The notes beneath the pieces are model-generated. The model did not search any database. It was given only the letters and a program-made list of their open reading frames with translations, and was not told where the DNA came from. DNA of 41,493 nucleotides from positions 1 to 41,493 of the IMG/VR virus record IMGVR_UViG_3300046507_000909; one strand, 5' to 3'. Every line of letters starts with the position of its first letter. The first letter of the stretch is position 1. The DNA is from a virus. Position numbers and translations under genes: made by a program. Of this stretch, positions 19,389 through 26,463 are shown one piece after another.

Positions 19389-20995
19389 GCCGCGCACCGA
19401 AAGCCCCAGAACCAACACTGCTCGACAAGGCCATCACCTGGTTGAGCCCTGAACGCGGCGCCAAGCGCATGCATGCCCGGCTCACCATGACCGCGCTGGG
19501 CGGTTACAGCGGCGCGTCGAAGGCCAAGCGCTCGTTGAGTGCTTGGAACCCAGCCGCCGGCAGTGCAGCGGCTGACTTGCTGCCTGACTTGCCCACGCTT
19601 CGCGAGCGTTGCCGTGACCTTGAGCGCAACAACCCCATCGGCGGCGGTGCGATCAACACCGTAACGACTAAAACGGTCGGTACCGGCTTGGCGCTCAAGT
19701 CCGTGGTGAATCGCCAGCTCCTCGGCTGGGATGAAGATCAGGCCAGGGAGTGGCAGCGCAAGACTGAATCGCTCTTCAAGTCCTGGGCGGAAACCACCTG
19801 CTGCGACATCACCCGCGAGCAAAACTTCTATGGCTTGCAGGATCTGACGTGGCGTTCGGTACTGAGCAGCGGTGATGTGTTTCCGCTGTTGACCCACAAG
19901 GAGCGGCCTGGTCATCACTACTCGGCGTGTATCCAGCTCATTGAAGCCGACCGGATCTGCAACCCTTCAGGCAAGGCTGATACGGAAACCCTCACCGCCG
20001 GTATCGAGCGTGATGCCGACGGCGCGCCGATCAAGGCTCACATCCTGCGCAGCCACCCTGGTGCGCTGGGCGTTAAAGAACGGGAATGGGATGAGCGTCC
20101 GTTCTTCAACGAGCGCGGCGGTCGGGTGTTGTTGCACGTATACCGCCGCCGCCGGGTGGGCCAGCCACGCGGTGTGCCGTACCTGGCGCCGGTGATCGAA
20201 AAGCTCAAGCAGTTGGACCGCTACACCGATGCCGAGCTGGAAGCCGCGGTGGTGTCGGCGTTCTTCGCAGTGTTCATCAAGCCGGGGGCAGGCGGGAGCC
20301 TGAGCCCACTGGCATCTGCTGCCACCGGCAACACGCCAGTCGGCGGAGATCGGCCTGCAGGACGGGAGCAGGGTGGCTGGGACGGTTCGCTGAGCGGCGG
20401 CATTGTTGCAGAGCTGGACGACGGCGCGTCCATCGACACAGCAGCCCCAGGCCGGCCGAACATGGCGTTTGACCCGTTCGTGCTGGCGATGCTGCGCCAG
20501 ATCGGCATGGCCCTGGAGTTGCCCTATGAGGTGCTGATCAAGCACTTCACTGCCAGCTACACCGCCGCGCGTGCAGCCGTCATGGAAGCGTGGCAGTTCG
20601 TTCGCGGTTGCCGCGACTTCCTGGGTTCACACTTCTGCCAGCCGGTTTACGAGCATTGGCTTGAAGAGGCCATTGCGCAGGGTGATATCGAGGCCCCCGG
20701 GTTTTTCGATCACCCGCTACTCCGCTATGCCTACTGCGGTTCGCTGTGGGTGGGTGATGGTCCTGGCACCGTAGATCCGCTGAAGGATATCAACGCCGCT
20801 GAAAAGCGGATCGATATCGGCGTCAGCACGCTGGCGAAGGAATCCATGCTCTACGACGGCAGCGACTGGGAGGAAAACCACGAACAGCGTGCCCTGGAAG
20901 TGAAGCGCCGCCGCGATGACGGACTATCAGCTTCACCGACGGCCCGCCCGGACAATGAACCGCCGGCCAATCCCGACCTACCTGAACGGACCTAA
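19385..20995 (+). CDS. Portal protein (lambda B-like)
   Basis: The protein has 536 residues. Landmarks of the PF05136-type lambda portal are RCRDLERNNPIGGGAINTVT, a conserved WSEDVFPLL-like block (SGDVFPLLTHKERPGHHYSA), RRRRVGQPRGVPYLAPVI, and YEVLIKHFTASYTAARAAVM. It forms the dodecameric DNA gate at the head vertex. The C-terminal part is Pro/Glu-rich and ends PDLPERT. Confidence 0.94.
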   Translation: MSRAPKAPEPTLLDKAITWLSPERGAKRMHARLTMTALGGYSGASKAKRSLSAWNPAAGSAAADLLPDLPTLRERCRDLERNNPIGGGAINTVTTKTVGTGLALKSVVNRQLLGWDEDQAREWQRKTESLFKSWAETTCCDITREQNFYGLQDLTWRSVLSSGDVFPLLTHKERPGHHYSACIQLIEADRICNPSGKADTETLTAGIERDADGAPIKAHILRSHPGALGVKEREWDERPFFNERGGRVLLHVYRRRRVGQPRGVPYLAPVIEKLKQLDRYTDAELEAAVVSAFFAVFIKPGAGGSLSPLASAATGNTPVGGDRPAGREQGGWDGSLSGGIVAELDDGASIDTAAPGRPNMAFDPFVLAMLRQIGMALELPYEVLIKHFTASYTAARAAVMEAWQFVRGCRDFLGSHFCQPVYEHWLEEAIAQGDIEAPGFFDHPLLRYAYCGSLWVGDGPGTVDPLKDINAAEKRIDIGVSTLAKESMLYDGSDWEENHEQRALEVKRRRDDGLSASPTARPDNEPPANPDLPERT

Positions 20996-20997
20996 CT

Positions 20998-22347
20998 ATG
21001 AGCGACAACCCAACCGATGCACCCGTGCACCGGGTGACGGCGTTCGACTTGGTGTCACGCGAGCCCTGGGCCATCACCCCGGACATGCTGCAGACCATCA
21101 CCGCCATTGCCCGTCGGGAACATGAAGGCCCCGAGGCCCTGGAAGCCAGGCAAGGCAAGCCCCTGCAGAACAGCCGTGCCGTGACTCAGCGTGGAAACGT
21201 TGCCTTGCTGCCCGTCACCGGCCCTGTGTTCCGCTACGCCAACTTGTTCACGGCGCTGTCCGGTGCAACCTCGCTGGATGTCCTGGCCAAAGAGTTCACC
21301 AATGCCGTCGACGATCCTCGGACCGACACCATCATCCTGGTGATGGATACACCGGGCGGTATTGCCAGCGGCATCGCTGAGTTCGCTCAGATGATCCGCG
21401 CGTCTCCCAAGCGGGTGGTGGCCTATGTGTCCGGCAACGCGGCCAGTGCCGGTTACTGGATGGCGGCAGCGGCCCATGAAATCGTCATGAGCCGTACCGG
21501 CGCTGTGGGATCCATCGGCACCGTGTTGACGGTGCGCAAGAACGGCGACGACGGCAGCTTCGAAATCGTCAGCAGCCAAAGCCCGAAAAAGCGGCCGGAC
21601 TTCGGTACCGAGTCAGGCCGCGCTGTCGCGCAGGCCCACGTCGACCGCCTGACCGACATCTTCGTCGAGGACGTCGCTAATTATCGCGGCCTCAGTGTTG
21701 AAACCGTCCTGGCTGACTTTGGCCAGGGCGACATGCGGATTGGCTCGGATGCCGTGGAACTGGGCATGGCCGACCGTGAATCCACCCTTGAAAACCTTAT
21801 CGCCGAATTCAACGGCAGTCCCTCTGGAGATCGATCCATGCCCACACCAAACAGCAGCACCGTACCAGCTCCAACCACCGACAAACCGGCCATCACCCGT
21901 GAATATCTGGCCGCGAATCACGCGGAATTGCTGGCCAGCCTGGAGCATGACGCACATGCAGCTGGCGCTCGCGCCGAGTGCGATCGCATCAAGGCAGTCG
22001 AGGCGGCGGCGTTGCCCGGGCATGAAGAGCTGATCGCCAGTCTCAAGTTCGATGGCAAAACCAGCGGCGCCGAGGCGGCTGCACAGGTGATTGGTGCCGA
22101 AAAGTCCAAACGCGCCACTGCGCTTGCCGACATTCGCAGCCAGGCGCCTGCGGCGGTACCCAACGCACTCACACCACCGGCTGCCCCAGCAGCCGTCGAA
22201 GAGGATCCGGAGGCGCCCCTGGAAGAACGCGCCAAAGCGACCTGGGACGGCGATAAGGAACTGCGCGCCGAGTTTGGCACTTTCGAGGCCTACCACGGTT
22301 ATCGCAAGGCCACCGACCGTGGTTTGGTCAAGGTTCTGAAAAAGTAA
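20998..22347 (+). CDS. Prohead protease (S49/ClpP-like) with C-terminal scaffold domain
   Basis: The protein has 449 residues. The N-terminal S49 peptidase core shows ILVMDTPGGIASGIAEF, the catalytic serine in YVSGNAASAGYWMAAAA (about 148), and GAVGSIGTVLTVRK. The C-terminal third, from about residue 281, is a Glu/Ala-rich helical region like a scaffold, as in lambda C where the scaffold Nu3 is the end of the same gene. It should cleave the scaffold and itself during head maturation. Confidence 0.9.
   Translation: MSDNPTDAPVHRVTAFDLVSREPWAITPDMLQTITAIARREHEGPEALEARQGKPLQNSRAVTQRGNVALLPVTGPVFRYANLFTALSGATSLDVLAKEFTNAVDDPRTDTIILVMDTPGGIASGIAEFAQMIRASPKRVVAYVSGNAASAGYWMAAAAHEIVMSRTGAVGSIGTVLTVRKNGDDGSFEIVSSQSPKKRPDFGTESGRAVAQAHVDRLTDIFVEDVANYRGLSVETVLADFGQGDMRIGSDAVELGMADRESTLENLIAEFNGSPSGDRSMPTPNSSTVPAPTTDKPAITREYLAANHAELLASLEHDAHAAGARAECDRIKAVEAAALPGHEELIASLKFDGKTSGAEAAAQVIGAEKSKRATALADIRSQAPAAVPNALTPPAAPAAVEEDPEAPLEERAKATWDGDKELRAEFGTFEAYHGYRKATDRGLVKVLKK
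21838..22347 (+). CDS. Nested scaffold protein (Nu3-like), in-frame internal start
   Basis: An in-frame ATG at 21838 is preceded by GGAGA (21826-21830) at 7-bp spacing, a good ribosome site inside the protease gene. Starting here gives 169 residues rich in Glu, Ala and Lys with long helices (YLAANHAELLASLEHDAH) and no peptidase motif. In lambda the Nu3 scaffold is made from an internal start in gene C. The function is inferred from that arrangement. Confidence 0.6.
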   Translation: MPTPNSSTVPAPTTDKPAITREYLAANHAELLASLEHDAHAAGARAECDRIKAVEAAALPGHEELIASLKFDGKTSGAEAAAQVIGAEKSKRATALADIRSQAPAAVPNALTPPAAPAAVEEDPEAPLEERAKATWDGDKELRAEFGTFEAYHGYRKATDRGLVKVLKK

Positions 22348-22388
22348 GCACCTGGTAAGTCCCTCAAACCCTGGCTCTGGAGAATCCC

Positions 22389-22805
22389 ATGCCTCTTACA
22401 CTCGATACCCCTCGCGCCTACGAGATCGGCACCATCAACGACTTGTCCGTTGCCGCCGGTGTGCAGATCTTCGAAGGCTCGGCCGTTGGCATCATCGCCG
22501 CCAGTGGCCTGGCGCGCCCTCTGGCAGCAGGTGATCTGTTTGTCGGTTTCGCTGATCGCGGCGTCGACAATCGCATCGGTGCAGCTGCGGCCGCGCGAGT
22601 ACGCCTTCGCGAAGAAGGCAAAATTGAACTGCCCGTCGCCGCTCTGGCGCTTGCCGATATCGGTAAGCGCGTCTACGCCAGCGACAGTGGCGCATTTCTG
22701 CTGACAGCGGCCGGGAATAGCCTGGTCGGCCATGTTCACCGTTTTGTCCGCTCTGGCGTCGGCATCGTCAAGTTCGCAGCCCAGCCAGTGCCCGTCGCGC
22801 CTTAA
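22389..22805 (+). CDS. Head decoration / capsid cement protein
   Basis: The protein has 138 residues, with GGAGA before the ATG. It reads LTLDTPRAYEIGTINDLSV, a glycine-rich VGIIAASGLARPLAAGDLFV and ADIGKRVYASDSGAFLLTAA, the beta-rich pattern of DUF2190-type and lambda gpD-like capsid stabilisers. The position between protease and major capsid gene is the standard place for a decoration protein. Confidence 0.82.
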   Translation: MPLTLDTPRAYEIGTINDLSVAAGVQIFEGSAVGIIAASGLARPLAAGDLFVGFADRGVDNRIGAAAAARVRLREEGKIELPVAALALADIGKRVYASDSGAFLLTAAGNSLVGHVHRFVRSGVGIVKFAAQPVPVAP

Positions 22806-22860
22806 CGCAACACCCAACCCCATTCCTTTTTGACCGTATCCTTCTTCAGGAGAATCACCC

Positions 22861-23808
22861 ATGGGTGCTGAAGTACTTTCCAGCCGTGCCGTCATCGGCA
22901 TGTTTTACGAAATGCTCGAACAGAATGTGGGGGCGACTTGGATTGACGCCGTATCCAACCTGTTCGATTCGGACCAGGCCAAAGAAACCTACCCGTGGAT
23001 CGGCATGGTTCCGACGCTGCGTGAGTGGATCGGCGGCCGTCATGCCAAAGGCTTCATCGGTGCTGACCTCGAAATCGAAAACCTGCACTTCGAAGCAACC
23101 ATTGAGGTTCTGGTCAAGGAGCTGCGCCGCGACAAGACCGGGCAATTGCGGATCCGCCTCGGTGAGCTGGCCGACCGCACGAATGCCCACTGGGCCAAGC
23201 TGCTCTCGGTACTGCTGGTCAACGGCGAAACCCAGGTCTGCTACGACGGCCAGTACTTCTTCGACGTTGACCACGAAGAAGGCCAGAGCGGCGTGCAGTC
23301 GAACAAAATCACCACCAAGCTTTCCGAGCTGGCGGCGGCTGTTCATGGCACGCCAACTCGACCGAGTGTCGAGGAATTCCAGCAGGCAGTTGCCCGGTCT
23401 GTGACCCAGCTCACCAGCCTCAAGGATGATCAGGGCGAACCCATCAACGAACTGGCCCGCGAGTTCCTGGTGATGGTGCCGTTCAACCTGTTGAGCGTTG
23501 CTCAGTCAGCTTTGAGCGTTCCGCGCGGCACGAACATCAACGAGATTGTCATGCCCGACAACGTTGTGGTTCGGGTTGTAGGCAACGTCCGACTGAATAC
23601 CTGGCAGGACAAGTTCGTGACCCTGCGAACCGATGGTCGTTTGAAAGCATTTATCCGGCAGCAGGAAACCGACGTTGCCATGAAGGCGAAGGCGGAAGGC
23701 TCGGAATACGAGTTCGATAACGACGCTCACCAATACGGTGTCGACACCTGGCGCAACGTCGGTTTTGGTCGTTGGCAGTACGCAGTCCTTAACCAGCTGG
23801 TGGCATAA
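22861..23808 (+). CDS. Major capsid protein (Mu gpT-like)
   Basis: The protein has 315 residues with AGGAG before the ATG. The pattern is that of Mu major head subunit gpT: SRAVIGMFYEMLEQNVGATW, YPWIGMVPTLREWIGGRHAK, NLHFEATIEVLVKELRRDKT, QVCYDGQYFFDVDHEEG, and TDVAMKAKAEGSEYEFDND-like ending. It has the HK97 fold according to the family. The neighbours (portal, terminase) are lambda-like, so the head module is mosaic. Confidence 0.88.
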   Translation: MGAEVLSSRAVIGMFYEMLEQNVGATWIDAVSNLFDSDQAKETYPWIGMVPTLREWIGGRHAKGFIGADLEIENLHFEATIEVLVKELRRDKTGQLRIRLGELADRTNAHWAKLLSVLLVNGETQVCYDGQYFFDVDHEEGQSGVQSNKITTKLSELAAAVHGTPTRPSVEEFQQAVARSVTQLTSLKDDQGEPINELAREFLVMVPFNLLSVAQSALSVPRGTNINEIVMPDNVVVRVVGNVRLNTWQDKFVTLRTDGRLKAFIRQQETDVAMKAKAEGSEYEFDNDAHQYGVDTWRNVGFGRWQYAVLNQLVA

Positions 23809-23843
23809 GCCGGTCGGCCTGCCACTTCAACGAGGACACTGAT

Positions 23844-24092
23844 ATGCCGAAATACCGCGTGACAGAGACCATCACCCTTTACGGTGGTGAGTTGATCCTG
23901 ACAGACGCGCAGGCAGGCGCCCGAAAGCACTGCCTGGAGCCGGTCGAAAAGAAAAAGGGGCGCTATACCATTCTGGAGCCTGTCCAGTTCAAAGTCGGGG
24001 AGGTGATCGTGATCCCCGGTGAGCCGGACAAGGCGCTGGATCAGCGGCTTGAGAAAGTGGATAAAGCTGGAGGAACTGGCGATGCCGAATAA
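23844..24092 (+). CDS. Small head-completion-region protein, unknown function
   Basis: The protein has 82 residues with GAGGAC before the ATG. It contains VTETITLYGGELILTDAQAG and YTILEPVQFKVGEVIVIPGE, two short beta domains. A Thr/Gly tail follows. It lies between capsid and head-tail genes and overlaps the next gene. No named family is recognised. Confidence 0.65.
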   Translation: MPKYRVTETITLYGGELILTDAQAGARKHCLEPVEKKKGRYTILEPVQFKVGEVIVIPGEPDKALDQRLEKVDKAGGTGDAE

Positions 24093-24282
24093 ATCCTACA
24101 CCGTGAAATCTGGCTCTTTCCGCCGTCCAGACAACACCTTGGTCGGCCAAGGTGATGTGGTCGAACTGCCGGACGATGTGGCTGATCGCTTCCGCCACCA
24201 GTTGGAAGTTGTGGTGGCCGAACCCCCACCGGCTCCGGCAAACGATGGTGGGCGTAAGCCGAGGGTGAGCCCCGATGCTTGA
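24082..24282 (+). CDS. Small head-completion-region protein, unknown function
   Basis: The protein has 66 residues; CTGGAGGA before ATG 24082 decides the start. The sequence SYTVKSGSFRRPDNTLVGQG, DVVELPDDVADRFRHQLEVV resembles the preceding protein in layout (a Y-x-V strand, then a G-D/E-V turn), suggesting the two could be related by duplication. A proline-rich tail ends it. It overlaps both neighbours by a few bases. Confidence 0.62.
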   Translation: MPNKSYTVKSGSFRRPDNTLVGQGDVVELPDDVADRFRHQLEVVVAEPPPAPANDGGRKPRVSPDA

Positions 24283-24562
24283 CGAAGACCTCAGGGGCTT
24301 CCTTGAGGACTTCGACGTCGGCGGGATGGTTGATGGTGAGCCGTTTCTGGCGTCGCGTGACATGCCGGATGAGATCCACGGCATGGGAGGCACCAACAGC
24401 CAGTCCACCAGCTACGAGATCCTGGTCATCACCGCCGAGGCTGAACGCCTCGGCATCAACAATTCGAAGCTGATCACCGTCGGTGGCGTGTCCTACCGGG
24501 TCCGCGACCGCCGGATGATCGATGACGGCGCCTTCAGCCTGGCTTCTCTCACCAAGGTTTAA
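24275..24562 (+). CDS. Head-tail joining protein (lambda FII-like)
   Basis: The protein has 95 residues. It begins LDEDLRGFLEDFDVGGMVDG and carries YEILVITAEAERLGINNSKL and ITVGGVSYRVRDRRMIDDGA. This beta-sandwich adaptor pattern matches small head-tail attachment proteins such as lambda FII. It lies before a probable tail terminator and the tail tube gene, as expected. Confidence 0.72.
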   Translation: MLDEDLRGFLEDFDVGGMVDGEPFLASRDMPDEIHGMGGTNSQSTSYEILVITAEAERLGINNSKLITVGGVSYRVRDRRMIDDGAFSLASLTKV

Positions 24563-24565
24563 CCC

Positions 24566-25018
24566 ATGCCCTCGATCCAAGACCGCATCGTCTCCAAGGC
24601 GCAGGCGCTGATCAAGGCTGCCGGTACGCCGGCGGCTGATCGTGTTTTCCGCAGCCGTACCGAGGCGATCACCCGCGACATGACGCCTGCGATCGTGTTG
24701 CGTCCCAGCCTCGAAACCACCGAACGGGAAAGTTTGGCCGTTGACCGCAACCAGTTCGAACTGACGGTGGAAATAATCGCCCGGGAAGACACTGTGACCG
24801 GAGACGCCTGGGACCAGGTGGCTGACTTTGTGAAGGTCGCCGTGCACGCGGTGCTGGCCATCGAAGACGCTTTCCCGGAAGCGGATCGGGTCCAGCGGTT
24901 TTACGTCGACTGGATCGAGGACGAAGGGGACAACACCGCCGGCAACTGCCTGGTTCGCTATCGGTTTACCTACTTGTGCAACACCGGCGACTTGACCACC
25001 GGCCCCACCTATTACTGA
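24566..25018 (+). CDS. Tail terminator protein (lambda U-like)
   Basis: The protein has 150 residues. It contains VFRSRTEAITRDMTPAIVLR, ERESLAVDRNQFELTVEIIA and WDQVADFVKVAVHAVLAIED and ends in YRFTYLCNTGDL. This is the alpha/beta pattern of phage minor tail protein U, a ring that ends tail-tube growth and joins the head. Location directly before the tail tube gene supports it. Confidence 0.78.
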   Translation: MPSIQDRIVSKAQALIKAAGTPAADRVFRSRTEAITRDMTPAIVLRPSLETTERESLAVDRNQFELTVEIIAREDTVTGDAWDQVADFVKVAVHAVLAIEDAFPEADRVQRFYVDWIEDEGDNTAGNCLVRYRFTYLCNTGDLTTGPTYY

Positions 25019-25028
25019 GGAATAAATT

Positions 25029-25784
25029 ATGCAAATTGCATTCGGCAGTGGGTTGTTTTACGCCACCCCGCTGATGGACGCCTATGGCAACGCCTTGGCG
25101 TCACCCACCCCGATCCTACTGGGCATCATGCAGGAAGCATCGGTTGATCTGTCGTACGACTCCAAGGAGTTGTTTGGTAGCGAGCAGTTCGCCGTCGATG
25201 CTGCGCGTGGCCAGGGCAAGTTGTCCGGGAAGGCCAAGGCCGCCCAGATCAGCTTGTCGCAAATGAACGCGCTGGTGTTCGGGCAAACCCTGCAGCCCGG
25301 CCAGGTGCTGGTGCACCACGCGACCACGCCCCAAGACATCCCCGTGGGTGGCAAGATCATTGTCGCCGCACCAGGTGCTGGTTTGCTGTCGGGTGATCTG
25401 GGGGTTCGCGGCGGCGGTGCAGCTCCCTTCACCCGCGTTCTGGCGGCACCGGCGAAGGGGGAATACACCTTCGACTCAGGGACCGGTGAATACGCGTTCG
25501 CCGCCGTGGACGTCGGTGTGCCGGTGTTTATTGACTATCGCTACTCGGTCGCCACCGGCAAGAGCCTCTCGGTGCGCAACTTGCCGATGGGCGATATGCC
25601 GGTCTTCCAGGGCGAGCTGTACCTGAAGTACAAGGGCAAGTCGATCTATGTCCGCGTGCCCAACTTCGTCAGCAATAAGTTGAGTCTTTCGACCAAGCAG
25701 GACGACTACACCATCCCTGACTTTGAATTCACCGGCTATGCCGATGAGTTTGGCGAAGTCGCTTACTGGAGTTCCAGCGAATGA
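25029..25784 (+). CDS. Major tail tube protein
   Basis: The protein has 251 residues with GAGGA before the ATG. It shows ASVDLSYDSKELFGSEQFAV, GKLSGKAKAAQISLSQMNAL, and a late YTIPDFEFTGYADEFGEVAY. This matches a family of siphophage tail tube proteins common in Pseudomonas and Burkholderia prophages. It would form the hexameric ring stack of the tail. The following chaperone gene overlaps it by ATGA. Confidence 0.85.
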   Translation: MQIAFGSGLFYATPLMDAYGNALASPTPILLGIMQEASVDLSYDSKELFGSEQFAVDAARGQGKLSGKAKAAQISLSQMNALVFGQTLQPGQVLVHHATTPQDIPVGGKIIVAAPGAGLLSGDLGVRGGGAAPFTRVLAAPAKGEYTFDSGTGEYAFAAVDVGVPVFIDYRYSVATGKSLSVRNLPMGDMPVFQGELYLKYKGKSIYVRVPNFVSNKLSLSTKQDDYTIPDFEFTGYADEFGEVAYWSSSE

Positions 25785-26128
25785 CCGTCGTTAATATCCC
25801 AGGCGTCGCCTTCCCCTTCCCGGGTAAGTCCCTGGTTATTCCGCCGCTGACGCTGGGCGACCTGGAGCAGTTGCTGGACCGGATTAACCGGGTCATGGCT
25901 GGCAACATGGACAAGGACAGTATCGCCACGGTGATCGACGCTACTCATGCAGCACTTCGTCGAAACTACCCCGGCATGGAGCGCGCTGAAGTTGCCAACC
26001 TGCTGGACCTCGGCAACATGCGCGAAGCCCTCAACGCCGTGATGGGCGCGTCGGGGCTGGAAGTGACGGAGCCAGAGCGGGGGGAAGGCCAGGCCCCTTT
26101 GACTGGGGCCAGCTCTACGCACACCTGA
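25781..26128 (+). CDS. Tail assembly chaperone, zero-frame product (G-like)
   Basis: The protein has 115 residues, ATGA-overlapped with the tail tube gene. It contains VVNIPGVAFPFPGKSLVIPP, LTLGDLEQLLDRINRVMAGN, ATVIDATHAALRRNYPGMER and VANLLDLGNMREALNAVMGA. It corresponds to gpG-like chaperones that coat the tape measure. A -1 frameshift at 26095-26101 extends it into the next frame. Confidence 0.88.
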   Translation: MTVVNIPGVAFPFPGKSLVIPPLTLGDLEQLLDRINRVMAGNMDKDSIATVIDATHAALRRNYPGMERAEVANLLDLGNMREALNAVMGASGLEVTEPERGEGQAPLTGASSTHT

Positions 26129-26385
26129 TCGCCAGTACGGGGCAAAGCCCAGTCACGCTGCGGCGTGACTGGGACATGGTGATGGTGGGCCATATGACGG
26201 ATTACTGGCGACACCATCCACCTGTGCATGTGCTGGTGGCCGGGTACATGGGCTACAAGCCGGCAGAGGACGTCACGGACGCGCCTGATTTGGCGACCAA
26301 CCTGGCGGCAATGGCAGCGGACATGCGCGGGGATCTGCCTGAGCATCTACGCGGTGCGCTTGATGCGTTTGTCGGTCCCGCCTGA
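25781..26385 (+). CDS. Tail assembly chaperone, -1 frameshift product (GT-like)
   Basis: After the slippery CCCTTTG (26095-26101) the -1 frame reads DWGQLYAHLIASTGQSPVTL and continues through DMVMVGHMTDYWRHHPPVHV to the stop at 26383-26385, without any start codon or ribosome site of its own at its beginning. The fused protein is about 200 residues. The start DWGQLYAHL joining the frame right at the slip site shows the fusion clearly. In lambda a small share of ribosomes makes gpGT, which recruits the tail tube protein to the tape measure. Confidence 0.85.
26095..26101 (+). promoter_or_regulatory. -1 ribosomal frameshift site
   Basis: The heptamer C-CCT-TTG fits the X-XXY-YYZ rule in the zero frame (codons CCT and TTG). 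Slipping back by one base re-pairs as CCC and TTT. It lies where the G frame is left for the T frame. Confidence 0.83.
26148..26173 (+). promoter_or_regulatory. Perfect 11-bp hairpin downstream of the frameshift site
   Basis: CCCAGTCACGC (26148-26158) pairs with GCGTGACTGGG (26163-26173) around a TGCG loop, inside the T coding frame. The 5' arm CCCAGTC can alternatively pair with GACTGGG (26101-26107), the seven bases starting at the slip site, so two exclusive structures are possible. Confidence 0.65.
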
Positions 26386-26416
26386 TACCTGCCTTGCATG
26401 TTTCGCCATCTCTCCC

Positions 26417-26441
26417 AACTCCGCCCTGGCGGAGTTTTTTT
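26417..26441 (+). terminator. Rho-independent terminator between tail chaperone and tape measure genes
   Basis: AACTCCGC (26417-26424) pairs with GCGGAGTT (26429-26436) around a short CCTG loop, followed by TTTTTTT. It lies 40 bp after the T stop and 22 bp before the tape measure ATG. As the late genes must be read through, it is probably bypassed by antiterminated polymerase or sets the level of tail genes. Confidence 0.85.
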
Positions 26442-26463
26442 GTATGCAAAGTGAGGTTTCGGC

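Noticed and set aside
24546-24555. CTCTCACCAA resembling the early hairpin-loop motif
   Set aside because: It lies within the coding end of the FII-like gene, lacks flanking complementary arms, and matches only 10 of the 13 bases.
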